From contig NZ_CP061274.1 of the NCBI RefSeq assembly GCF_014775655.1, positions 682,001-746,000 on the forward strand: a DNA stretch of 64,000 nt, read 5' to 3'. Under the pieces are notes generated by a model. The model saw nothing but the letters and a program-made list of their open reading frames with translations. It was not told where the DNA came from and did no database searches. Origin of the DNA: Clavibacter zhangzhiyongii (GTDB taxonomy: Bacteria; Actinomycetota; Actinomycetes; Actinomycetales; Microbacteriaceae). A program made the position numbers and the translations under genes. Of the stretch, positions 56,095 through 64,000 are shown piece after piece; within the stretch, counting starts at the first letter, position 1, and every line of letters begins with the position of its first letter.

Positions 56095-56181
56095 GCGGGT
56101 ACGCCGTGGAGCGGGATCGGGTGCAGCCCGGTGCGGGTACGCCGGGCGGGATCCTCCTGCTCGGGCGACGCGGGTACGTCG
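56095..56181. repeat. Three direct repeats GCGGGTACGYCG in the divergent glycan-cluster intergenic region
   Basis: Copies lie at 56095-56106, 56133-56144 and 56170-56181, spaced 38 and 37 bp. CGTACCCGC (the reverse of the core) recurs at 59160-59168 and 59322-59330 before the sugar transferase. The rest of the 56060-56433 gap holds an imperfect hairpin (GTGTCCTCC/GGGGGACAC, about 56302-56323) and CCCGTACGGG near 56355. Regulatory binding sites are possible. Confidence 0.45.
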
Positions 56182-56433
56182 GCCGCCTGGGTGGGGCGGC
56201 GTCGAGCGGCGGATCTGCTGAGGATCCTACGGTGCCGGACCCCGCCGACGGTAGGCGCGCACCCGAACGGGGGTGGCGCCTCCGCGGGACGAAGTCATGA
56301 CGTGTCCTCCGTTCGGGGGACACGGAGCCCCCTTTCTGGGTTATCTTCGACGAACCCACCCGTACGGGGGGCATCGCGCCCCGCCTGCCCGAGGCCTGCC
56401 CGACGGAACCCACCCGAGCAAGGACCCGCCCGA

Positions 56434-59016
56434 ATGACGCCCTCATCCCCGCCTGCCCGCTCTCGACATCTCGTCGCCCTCGCCGTCGCGATCGGCCTCG
56501 CCGTGCCCGCCGCCCTCGTCGTCCCGGAGGCCGCGCACGCGGCCGGCGGGCAGGGCCTGGTCGCCGGCGCCCCCGTCTTCACCGACTCCTTCACCCGCAG
56601 CACGAGCGGCGGATGGGGGTCCTCGTCCGGAGCCGCCCCGTACGCGCACGACGTGTCGTCCGCGTTCCGCGTCAACGGCGCGCGCGGCGTCATCGACCTC
56701 GGCCGCGCCGGCACCGCCGCCGCCGCGACCATCCCCGCCGCGGTCCCCGCGGACAGCGAGTCGACGGTGCGCATCACCATGCCGCGGGTGCCCGCCGCGG
56801 GCAACGGCGTCTCGGCCGGGCTGCAGCAGCGCGTCTCCGGGTCGTCGTACTACCAGTCGACCGTCCGGGTCGACAGCACCGGCACGGCCTTCCTGTCGAT
56901 CATCCGCGTCACCGGGTCGACGGCCGCGCAGACCACCCTCGTGCCCGGCGCCGTGGTCGCCCGCGGCGTCCAGCCGGGCCAGGCCATCACGCTCCAGTCC
57001 CGCGTCTCCGGCACCGGCACGGTCTCCGTCGACGCCCGCGCGTGGCTCGACGGCCAGGCGACCCCGGCCTGGCAGGCGGCGACGGCCGACACGAGCGGCG
57101 CCCGCCTCACGTCGGGATCCGGCGCGCGCGTCTGGTCGTACCTCTCGGCCTCCTCCAGCGCCCAGGCCGTCTCGTTCGACGACTTCGCCGTGCGGCCGCT
57201 GACGGCGTCGACCGCGCCCGTGACGCCGACCCCCGCGCCGACGACGCCGGCCCCCGCACCGGCGCCCGCCCCCGCCCCCGCTCCGGCGCCCGCCCCCGCG
57301 ACGGGGACGGGCGACGCCGAGCAGGCCGTCCCGATGGCCGACGCGCGTCCCGGGTCCGGCTCCGCGCCGGTCGGCTCGACGCGCTACGCCGTGCCGTCGA
57401 ACGCGCTGTTCGTCGCGACGACCGGCTCCGACGGCGCGTCCGGCTCGCAGTCCGCGCCCTTCCGCACCATCCAGCGGGCCGTCGACGTGGCGGCCTCCGG
57501 GCGCACCGTCGTCGTCCGCGGCGGCACCTATCACGAGTCCGTCGTGATGCCGAAGGGCGAGGCGCTGACGCTGCAGTCGTACCCCGGCGAGAAGGTCTGG
57601 CTCGACGGCAGCCGGAAGCTCTCCGAATGGGTCGCGTCCGGATCCGGCTGGTACGCGCCGGGATGGAACCTGTCCTTCGACACCAGCCCCACCTACACGC
57701 GCGGCGCGCCCGACGGCACCTCGGCCAGCTGGTCGTTCGTCAACCCCGCCTTCCCGCTCGCGGCGCACCCCGACCAGGTCTGGTTCGGCGGCACCGCCCA
57801 GAAGCAGGTCGCGACCCGGGCGCAGGTCGTGCCGGGCACGTTCTTCGTCGACCGCGCGGCCGACCGCCTGTACGTCGGATCCGACCCGCGCTCGTCCAGC
57901 GTCCGCTCCAGCGACCTCATCAGCGCGCTCCAGGTGCGCGGCGACGGCAGCACCGTGCGGGGCATCGGCATCCGCCGCTACGCCCCCTCCGTCCCGGACC
58001 AGGGCGCGGTGCAGATCCACGGCACGCGCGTGGCGTTCGAGAACGTCGCCATCACGGACATCGCCACCATCGGCCTCTCGGTCATGGCGACCGACGCCCG
58101 GCTGACCGCGGTCACCTCGGCCCGCAACGGCATGCTCGGCATGCGCGCGGTCTACGCGGACCGCCTCGTCGCGACCCGTCTGCTCGTCGCCGACAACAAC
58201 CTCGAGCGCTTCAACCGGGCCCCGGTGTCGGGCGGCTTCAAGATCGGCCGGTCGCGCGACATCCAGGTGCTCGACAGCGACTTCCAGCGCAACGCCGGCA
58301 ACGGCCTGTGGTTCGACGAGTCCGTCTACGACATCACGCTCACGGGCAACGACGTCCTCGACAACACCGGCGCCGGCATCGTCCTCGAGCTCTCCGCCAC
58401 GGCGACGGTGGCGGACAACGTCATCGCCCGCAGCGGCGAGGAGGGGCTCTGGATCGAGAACTCCGGGCACATCGGCGTCTGGAACAACACCTTCGCCGCC
58501 AACGACCGGGACATCGACATCTCGCAGGGCGACCGGATCGCGACGAACCTGTCGACCGCCGGCCACGACCCGCGCCAGAAGCTGCCGGACCCCACGGTGA
58601 CCTGGGTCGTGACCGACATCACGATCTCGAACAACGTGCTCCAGGGCAGCACCGGCAACGCGCTGCTCGCCGTCGAGGACCACACGCACAAGCGCTCCGC
58701 CGCGCAGATGGGCATCCGCACGTCGGGCAACGTCTACCAGCGCGACCAGGCCGGCAGCCCCGGCTGGGCCGTCATCTGGAGCCGCGGCGTCGGCAACCCG
58801 GCCGTGTACGGGACGCTCGCCGCGTTCCGCGACGCGACGGGCAACGACCGCACGAGCGTCGAGGTGATCGGCCGGCGGGTCCTCGGGTCCGACCTGCGCA
58901 TCACGGGCGAGATCGCGTCGCTGCAGTCGAGCATCGCCGTGGGCGTCCCGTCGCTCATCGGCTCGCTCACGGGCATCGTCACGGGCTCGCGGACGGTCGG
59001 GGCGACCGCCGGCTGA
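56434..59016 (+). CDS. Secreted right-handed beta-helix protein with N-terminal carbohydrate-binding-like domain
   Basis: 860 residues. A Sec signal peptide (about 1-36, cleavage after AHAAG) leads to a jelly-roll/lectin-like domain (about 45-255). A Pro-Ala linker (about 262-293, repeated PAPA) connects to a parallel beta-helix (about 320-760). This begins FVATTGSDGASGSQSAPFRTIQRAVD, the usual opening of DUF1565/Beta_helix polysaccharide lyases and epimerases. No catalytic residues can be assigned. The position at the head of a glycan export cluster suggests trimming or modifying that polymer outside the cell. GCAAGGA supports ATG 56434. Confidence 0.85.
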   Translation: MTPSSPPARSRHLVALAVAIGLAVPAALVVPEAAHAAGGQGLVAGAPVFTDSFTRSTSGGWGSSSGAAPYAHDVSSAFRVNGARGVIDLGRAGTAAAATIPAAVPADSESTVRITMPRVPAAGNGVSAGLQQRVSGSSYYQSTVRVDSTGTAFLSIIRVTGSTAAQTTLVPGAVVARGVQPGQAITLQSRVSGTGTVSVDARAWLDGQATPAWQAATADTSGARLTSGSGARVWSYLSASSSAQAVSFDDFAVRPLTASTAPVTPTPAPTTPAPAPAPAPAPAPAPAPATGTGDAEQAVPMADARPGSGSAPVGSTRYAVPSNALFVATTGSDGASGSQSAPFRTIQRAVDVAASGRTVVVRGGTYHESVVMPKGEALTLQSYPGEKVWLDGSRKLSEWVASGSGWYAPGWNLSFDTSPTYTRGAPDGTSASWSFVNPAFPLAAHPDQVWFGGTAQKQVATRAQVVPGTFFVDRAADRLYVGSDPRSSSVRSSDLISALQVRGDGSTVRGIGIRRYAPSVPDQGAVQIHGTRVAFENVAITDIATIGLSVMATDARLTAVTSARNGMLGMRAVYADRLVATRLLVADNNLERFNRAPVSGGFKIGRSRDIQVLDSDFQRNAGNGLWFDESVYDITLTGNDVLDNTGAGIVLELSATATVADNVIARSGEEGLWIENSGHIGVWNNTFAANDRDIDISQGDRIATNLSTAGHDPRQKLPDPTVTWVVTDITISNNVLQGSTGNALLAVEDHTHKRSAAQMGIRTSGNVYQRDQAGSPGWAVIWSRGVGNPAVYGTLAAFRDATGNDRTSVEVIGRRVLGSDLRITGEIASLQSSIAVGVPSLIGSLTGIVTGSRTVGATAG

Positions 59017-59027
59017 CCCGCGCACCC

Positions 59028-59067
59028 CGACGACGGGCCGATCCCACCCGGGGTCGGCCCGTCGTCG
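59028..59067 (+). terminator. Terminator after the beta-helix gene
   Basis: A perfect 14-bp stem (59028-59041 with 59054-59067) has a 12-base loop. It starts 11 bases after the stop codon. Beyond it, 59068-59401 holds a possible -10 TAGCAT (59124-59129), a small hairpin CACCGT/ACGGTG (59133-59150) and two CGTACCCGC sites. Confidence 0.75.
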
Positions 59068-59401
59068 CGTCCGCGGTCGTCCGTCCCCCGAAGGGGGAGG
59101 GGCCCGGAGGCCCGGCGAGCGCTTAGCATTGCCACCGTCACCACACGGTGTTCACCCGTCGTACCCGCGACGGTCACTCCCCGGACGAGGCCCACCCAGC
59201 CGCATCCGACACGGAGCCATGCACCCGACGAGGTCCACCCCGGCCGCGTCGCACCCCGCACCACCCACCTGTAACCCGAAACGCAGGCACACACCCGATG
59301 AACCCGTCATCGGCGCACGACCGTACCCGCGGTCCGCGCCTCCCCGCGCCCACCCGACCCCACGACACCCCGCGACCGCTCCGCGCGCTGCCCGGCACGC
59401 G

Positions 59402-60946
59402 ATGAGCACCACGAGGAACCGCCCCGCGACCCGGGGCGAGCGCAGCCGCGTGCGCCCGGAGCGCCGCTCCGCGCACCGCCCGATCATCGGATCCGGCGTC
59501 GCGCCCGCCGTCCCCGTCGTCCCCTCGGGGCGCCGCTGGGCCCGCGACTACCGCACGCGGCTCATCGCGACCGACTGGGCGATCATCATCGTCACCGTCC
59601 TCGCCGCGCAGCTCACCCGCTTCGGCACGGGCGACGCGGCGGTCGACGCCGGCTCGGTGCAGCTGGACTACGGCATCGTCTCGGTGGTCGTCGTCGCCGC
59701 GTGGATCGCCGTCCTGGGCGCCTTCCGCACCCGCGACGCCCGCATCGTCGGGGTCGGCGTCGGCGAGTACAAGCGCGTCGTCAACGCCTCGGCCATCACG
59801 TTCGGCGCGCTCGCGATCGCGTTCCTCCTCCTGAAGGTCGACATCGCCCGCGGCTACGTCGTGCTCGCGTTCCCGCTCGGCGTCGTCGCGCTGCTCCTGG
59901 CCCGGTGGAGCTGGCGGCAGTGGCTCATCCGCCGCCGGATGCAGGGCGCGCACCTCTCCCGCGTCGTCGTGGTCGGCACCCGCGCGGACGTCGAGGACGT
60001 CGCCGAGCAGATCCTGCTGCGCCCCGCCTCCGGCTACACGGTCGTGGGCGTCGCGATCGACGAGCACCTCGACGGCCTCGAGGTCGCCGGGCGCACGATC
60101 CCCGTCGTCTCCGACCTGGGATCCGTCGCCGCGGCCGCCTCCCGCACCGCCGCCGACGCCGTCATCGTCGCCAGCCAGCCGCGCGCCGGCAGCAACGCCG
60201 TCCGCACGCTCGGCTGGGAGCTCGAGGGCTCGTCGATCGAGCTGGTGCTCGCGTCGCGGCTCACGGACGTCGCCGGCCCGCGGATCCACTTCCGCCCGGT
60301 CGAGGGCCTGCCGCTCATCCACGTCGAGATCCCGCAGTTCGAGGGCGGCAAGCACGTCATGAAGCGGGCCCTCGACATCGCGGTCGCCGGCCTCGCGCTG
60401 GTGGTCCTCTCGCCCGTGATGCTCCTCGTCGCGCTCGTGGTGCGCCTCGACAGCCCGGGCGGCGCCATCTTCCGCCAGGAGCGCGTCGGCAAGGCCGGCC
60501 AGGAGTTCCACATGCTCAAGTTCCGCTCGATGCGGGTCACCGCCGAGGCGGAGCTTGCGGCGCTGACGGCGGCCAACGAGGGATCCGGCCCGCTGTTCAA
60601 GATGCGGAAGGACCCGCGCGTCACCCGCGTGGGCGCCGTGCTCCGCCGCTACTCGCTCGACGAGCTGCCGCAGCTGTGGAACATCCTCGTCGGCGACATG
60701 AGCCTGGTGGGCCCGCGTCCGCCGCTGCGCCGCGAGGTGCAGGGCTACGAGAGCCACGTGCACCGCCGTCTGTTCATCAAGCCGGGCCTCACCGGCATGT
60801 GGCAGGTGAACGGCCGGAGCGACCTGAGCTGGGACGAGAGCGTCCGGCTCGACCTGTACTACGTCGAGAACTGGTCACTGACCGGCGACGTCATGATCAT
60901 GTGGCGCACCTTCCGGGTGCTCACCCGACCCGTAGGGGCTTACTGA
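59402..60946 (+). CDS. Polyprenyl-phosphate sugar-1-phosphate transferase (WbaP/CpsE-like)
   Basis: 514 residues from ATG 59402. Four N-terminal membrane helices (about 45-185) precede a CoA-binding-like domain (about 195-300). The bacterial sugar transferase domain follows a fifth helix (about 320-345). KRALDIAVAGLALVVLSP, LKFRSM, RYSLDELPQLWNI and GDMSLVGPRPP are its hallmarks, and the C-terminus has GLTGMWQVNGRS. It starts repeat-unit assembly by loading the first sugar phosphate on undecaprenyl phosphate. An in-frame ATG at 59129 would add 91 Pro/Arg-rich residues and is unlikely. It is one base from the next gene. Confidence 0.9.
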   Translation: MSTTRNRPATRGERSRVRPERRSAHRPIIGSGVAPAVPVVPSGRRWARDYRTRLIATDWAIIIVTVLAAQLTRFGTGDAAVDAGSVQLDYGIVSVVVVAAWIAVLGAFRTRDARIVGVGVGEYKRVVNASAITFGALAIAFLLLKVDIARGYVVLAFPLGVVALLLARWSWRQWLIRRRMQGAHLSRVVVVGTRADVEDVAEQILLRPASGYTVVGVAIDEHLDGLEVAGRTIPVVSDLGSVAAAASRTAADAVIVASQPRAGSNAVRTLGWELEGSSIELVLASRLTDVAGPRIHFRPVEGLPLIHVEIPQFEGGKHVMKRALDIAVAGLALVVLSPVMLLVALVVRLDSPGGAIFRQERVGKAGQEFHMLKFRSMRVTAEAELAALTAANEGSGPLFKMRKDPRVTRVGAVLRRYSLDELPQLWNILVGDMSLVGPRPPLRREVQGYESHVHRRLFIKPGLTGMWQVNGRSDLSWDESVRLDLYYVENWSLTGDVMIMWRTFRVLTRPVGAY

Positions 60947-60947
60947 A

Positions 60948-62180
60948 ATGTCTGTCATCGAACCGCGTCGTCTCCGCATCGCCATGGTCGGCACCCGAGG
61001 GGTCCCCGCCGCGTACGGCGGATTCGAGACCGCCATCGAGGAGATCGGGCAGCGCCTCGCCGCCCGCGGCCACGACGTCACCGTCTACTGCCGCTCCGCG
61101 AACCGCTCGCGTCCCCGCACCCACCTCGGCATGACGCTCGTGCACCTGCCGGCGCTCAAGACCAAGTCGATCGAGACGCTCAGCCACACCGCGCTGTCCG
61201 CGATCCACCTGGCCCTCGGCAAGCGCCAGGACGCGGCCTTCGTGTTCAACGCCGCCAACGCGCCGTTCGTCCCGCTCATCCGCTCGCGCGGCACGGCCAC
61301 CGCCGTGCACGTGGACGGCCTCGAGTGGAAGCGCGGCAAGTGGGGCCGCATGGGCAAGAAGTACTACCGCGTCGCCGAGCAGATGGCCGTCAAGGACGCC
61401 GACGCGCTCATCTCCGACGCGCAGGGCATCGCCGACTACTACGACCACGAGTTCGGGATCCCCACGGAGCTCCTCACCTACGGCGCCAACATCCTGCGCG
61501 ACCCCGCGTCGGACCGCCTGGCGGAGCTCGGCCTCGAGCCCGGCCAGTACCACCTCGTCGTCGCGCGCTTCGAGCCGGAGAACCACGTCGACGTCATCGT
61601 CGACGGCTACACCGCCTCGGGCGCGACCCTGCCGCTCGTCGTCGTCGGATCCGCGCCGTACTCGGCCGCGTACACCGACCGCATCGAGCAGGTCGCCACC
61701 GCCGACCCGCGCATCCAGCGCCTCGGCGGGGTGTGGGACCAGGAGCAGCTCGACCAGCTCTACGCCCACGCGCTCACCTACCTGCACGGCCACTCGGTCG
61801 GCGGCACCAACCCGTCGCTGCTACGCGCCATGGGCGCCGCGACCGCGACGCTCGCGAACGACAACGTCTTCAACCGCGACGTGCTCGGCGAGGACGGCCG
61901 CTTCTGGTCGGACGCCGCCGGCGTCGCCGCGCTCGTCGAGGGCGCGGAGGCCGCGGCCGACGAGGCCGTCGCGATCGGCCGCCGACTGCAGGAGCGCGCC
62001 GAGGAGACCTACGACTGGGACGCCATCGCCGACGGCTACGAGGAGCTCGCCGCCCGCCTGACGCGCGGCTACTCCACGCGCGGCATGAGCCGCGGCGTCC
62101 GCTCGGCCACCCGCTGGGAGCCGGAGCTGCGCGCCAGCGACGCCGGCCGCACCTCCTTCCTCCTCGAGGAGAGCCGATGA
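60948..62180 (+). CDS. DUF1972 glycosyltransferase, GT4-like
   Basis: 410 residues. The DUF1972 N-terminal domain opens AMVGTRGVPAAYGGFETAIEE (about 12-32), and the GT4 Rossmann half includes VVVARFEPENHVDVI and HGHSVGGTNPSLLRAMG (about 282-298) for the nucleotide-sugar phosphates. It probably adds the second sugar to the lipid-linked intermediate, as rhamnosyltransferases of this family do. It overlaps the next gene by 4 bp. Confidence 0.9.
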   Translation: MSVIEPRRLRIAMVGTRGVPAAYGGFETAIEEIGQRLAARGHDVTVYCRSANRSRPRTHLGMTLVHLPALKTKSIETLSHTALSAIHLALGKRQDAAFVFNAANAPFVPLIRSRGTATAVHVDGLEWKRGKWGRMGKKYYRVAEQMAVKDADALISDAQGIADYYDHEFGIPTELLTYGANILRDPASDRLAELGLEPGQYHLVVARFEPENHVDVIVDGYTASGATLPLVVVGSAPYSAAYTDRIEQVATADPRIQRLGGVWDQEQLDQLYAHALTYLHGHSVGGTNPSLLRAMGAATATLANDNVFNRDVLGEDGRFWSDAAGVAALVEGAEAAADEAVAIGRRLQERAEETYDWDAIADGYEELAARLTRGYSTRGMSRGVRSATRWEPELRASDAGRTSFLLEESR

Positions 62181-62974
62181 CCGCCACCGCCGACCCGCGC
62201 GCGGAGTCGTACCTCGACGTCGTGCGCCGCCTGGCGTCCGCGCAGAAGAAGGCGGCCCGGGGCGCGCCCGCGTACTCGATCCGCGTCAACCGCCCGGCCG
62301 GCCGCCTCCTCGCCGCGTGGGCCTACCGCGCGGGGCTGACCCCGAACCAGGTCACCGCGATCAGCGCCGCCTTCACGTTCACGGGCATCGCGCTCGTGGC
62401 GCTCGTGGAGCCCGCCGCCTGGCTCGGCATCGCTGTGTGGCTGCTGCTCGCCGTGGGCTACGCGTTCGACTCGGCCGACGGCCAGGTCGCGCGCCTCCGC
62501 GGCGGCGGATCGCTGTCGGGCGAGTGGCTCGACCACGTCGTCGACTGCATCAAGATCTCGTCGCTGCACCTCGCGGTGCTCGTGTCGATGTACCGCTGGC
62601 CCGCCACGGACTCCGACGCGTGGCTGCTCGTGCCCGTCGTCTACGCGATCGTGGCCGCCGCGAGCTTCTTCGCGATGATCCTCAACGACCAGCTGAAGCG
62701 CGTCCACCAGGTCGCCGGCGGCCCCGCCCCCGAGGCCGGCCGCTCGACCCTGCTGCGCTCGCTGCTCGTGATCCCCACCGACTACGGCTTCCTCTGCATC
62801 GTGTTCGCGCTGCTCGGCGCGCCCGTCGTGTTCCTCGCGGTCTACGCGCTGATGATGCTCGCCAACGCCGGGCACCTCGCCCTCGCGTCGGTCAAGTGGT
62901 TCCGCGACATGGGCGCGCTCGACGCGCGCCGTGCCGAGGCCGCGTCCGTCGGATCCGCGCAGGTGCCCGCGTGA
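62177..62974 (+). CDS. CDP-alcohol phosphatidyltransferase-family membrane protein
   Basis: 265 residues with about six membrane helices. The complete CDP-OH-P signature D-x2-DG-x2-AR-x8-G-x3-D-x3-D runs through DSADGQVAR and GEWLDHVVD (about residues 95-120), so it is active. Its place among glycosyltransferases, not lipid genes, suggests transfer of a CDP-activated alcohol phosphate to a glycan or lipid intermediate. The TagD-like enzyme at 55565-56059 could supply the donor. It is co-translated with both neighbours (ATGA and GTGA overlaps). Confidence 0.87.
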   Translation: MTATADPRAESYLDVVRRLASAQKKAARGAPAYSIRVNRPAGRLLAAWAYRAGLTPNQVTAISAAFTFTGIALVALVEPAAWLGIAVWLLLAVGYAFDSADGQVARLRGGGSLSGEWLDHVVDCIKISSLHLAVLVSMYRWPATDSDAWLLVPVVYAIVAAASFFAMILNDQLKRVHQVAGGPAPEAGRSTLLRSLLVIPTDYGFLCIVFALLGAPVVFLAVYALMMLANAGHLALASVKWFRDMGALDARRAEAASVGSAQVPA

Positions 62975-64000
62975 CCGCGTACGCCGACACCGAGCGCGCG
63001 CTCGCGCAGGCCGAGGACGAGGGCGCGGACCTCCGCGGCCGCACGATCCTCGTCGCGCACCCGAGCGCGGAGCTCTACGGATCCGACCGGGTGCTCCTCG
63101 AGAGCGTCGCCGGCCTCGTCGCCGCGGGCGCCCGCACGGTGGTCACCCTGCCGGCGGACGGCCCGCTCGTCGACGCCCTCACCGGCGTCGGCGCAGTCGT
63201 GCACCACGCGCCCACGCCCGTGCTCCGGAAGGCGATGCTGCGCCCGCGCGGCTTCGCGGCCCTCGTCGGCCAGTCGGCCCGCGGCCTGTCCGCGGGCCTC
63301 GGCCTCGTGCGGCGCACGCGCCCGGACGCCGTCTACGTCAACACCGTCACGATCCCGCTCTGGATCCTCGTCGGCCGCCTCACCGGCCGCCCCGTCCTCT
63401 GCCACGTGCACGAGGCGGAGGGATCCGCGTCGCGCGCGGTCGGCACGGCGCTCGCCCTGCCGCTCGCCCTGGCGACGCGCGTGGTCGCGAACAGCCGCTA
63501 CAGCGTCGAGGTCCTCGGCCGCGCCCTCCCGCGGGTCGCGCGCCGGGCCGTGGTCGTGCACAACGGCGTGCCCGGCCCCGCGGATCCCGCCCCCGCGCGC
63601 CCCGCGCTCGAGGGCGGGCTGCGGGTGCTCTACGTCGGCCGGCTCTCCGACCGCAAGGGCGTGGACGTCGCCGTCGAGGCGATCGTCGAGCTCCGCGACC
63701 GCGGCGTGCCGGCGACGCTCGACATCGTGGGCGCCGTGTTCCCCGGCTACGAGTGGTACGAGGAGCAGCTGCGCACGACGATCCGGGTCCTCGACCTCGA
63801 GGCGCTCGTGACCCTGCACGGCTTCCACGCCGAGGTGACCCCCTACCTCGCCGCCGCGGATGCGTGCGTCGTCCCCTCCCGGGTGGACGAGCCGTTCGGC
63901 AACACCGCCGTGGAGGCACTGCTCGCCGCACGGCCCGTGGTGGTCAGCGACACCTCCGGCCTCCGCGAGGCCGCGGGCGGGTACGAGTCGGCGCAGCTGG
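62971..64000 (+). CDS. Glycosyltransferase family 4, 3' end outside window
   Basis: The gene reads from GTG 62971 for 343 codons to the right edge. An N-terminal extension of about 25 residues precedes RTILVAHPSAELYGSDRV, the opening of GT4 acceptor domains. VHNGVPGP, LYVGRLSDRKGVDVAVEAI and VVPSRVDEPFGNTAVEALLAARP (with the family E-x7-E) are visible, so the catalytic domain is nearly complete. It is the next glycosyltransferase of the surface-polymer operon. Confidence 0.9.
   Translation, partial: MTAYADTERALAQAEDEGADLRGRTILVAHPSAELYGSDRVLLESVAGLVAAGARTVVTLPADGPLVDALTGVGAVVHHAPTPVLRKAMLRPRGFAALVGQSARGLSAGLGLVRRTRPDAVYVNTVTIPLWILVGRLTGRPVLCHVHEAEGSASRAVGTALALPLALATRVVANSRYSVEVLGRALPRVARRAVVVHNGVPGPADPAPARPALEGGLRVLYVGRLSDRKGVDVAVEAIVELRDRGVPATLDIVGAVFPGYEWYEEQLRTTIRVLDLEALVTLHGFHAEVTPYLAAADACVVPSRVDEPFGNTAVEALLAARPVVVSDTSGLREAAGGYESAQL

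Noticed and set aside
59129-59401. Longer N-terminus of the sugar transferase
   Set aside because: The added 91 residues are Pro/Arg/His-rich with no family match, and the region holds a hairpin and repeat sites typical of non-coding DNA.

Overview
The window is about 73% GC and almost fully coding, with short intergenic gaps, many ATGA/GTGA stop-start overlaps and several GTG starts. Codon use, gene families and the lack of mobile elements point to a chromosomal segment of a Microbacteriaceae actinobacterium, most likely Clavibacter or a close plant-associated relative. This placement comes from gene content and composition and was not searched. I see no rRNA, tRNA, CRISPR array, insertion sequence or prophage.

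Layout. 1-7 kb: a stress-type membrane pair (holin-X family protein plus a helical protein), a KimA-like potassium/APC permease, a YczE membrane protein facing its MocR-type regulator, and a secreted trypsin-fold protein whose catalytic Ser position is Ala. 7-20 kb: GlgX, a FUSC membrane protein, small membrane and lipoprotein genes, a DUF2256/DUF3253 protein, an RND transporter that seems to start at CTG, a DEAD-box helicase with a long Arg-rich repeat domain, two GNAT acetyltransferases, and an SDR gene facing a TetR gene.

20-29 kb: a sugar-acid/tetrulose locus. A TIM-barrel isomerase-like enzyme and a 3-hydroxyacid dehydrogenase run rightward. A GntR regulator, a TPI homologue, an RpiB homologue and a fused DhaK-DhaL kinase run leftward, behind a ribose-type ABC importer. 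The two catabolic operons share the palindrome TCCTATAGGA at their promoters. The kinase, TPI and RpiB set matches the known LerK/LerI/DerI (EryH/EryI) route from L-erythrulose to D-erythrose 4-phosphate. The other two enzymes could make erythrulose by 3-oxidation and decarboxylation of a C5 sugar acid.

29-34 kb: a secreted ExeM/NucH-type nuclease, a thioredoxin and RecQ.

34-52 kb: the most striking region, about 18 kb of same-strand genes that read as one hydroxyproline-glycopeptide utilisation system. In order it has a GH127 beta-L-arabinofuranosidase, a Dpp/Opp peptide importer (five genes), a prolyl aminopeptidase, an aminopeptidase P, a GntR regulator, and then the complete trans-4-hydroxyproline pathway: three-subunit D-hydroxyproline dehydrogenase, deaminase, epimerase and 2-oxoglutarate semialdehyde dehydrogenase. 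An identical 12-bp element (GTGACATATTAC or its reverse complement) lies in front of both the GH127 gene and the hydroxyproline operon. The inferred logic is to strip arabinose from extensin-type peptides, import and cut them, and burn hydroxyproline to 2-oxoglutarate.

52-64 kb: an acyl-CoA oxidase ending in a 60-bp tandem duplication, a second prolyl aminopeptidase, and an exopolysaccharide/cell-surface glycan cluster (TagD-like cytidylyltransferase, secreted beta-helix protein, polyprenyl-phosphate sugar transferase, two glycosyltransferases and a CDP-alcohol phosphotransferase) that runs off the right edge.
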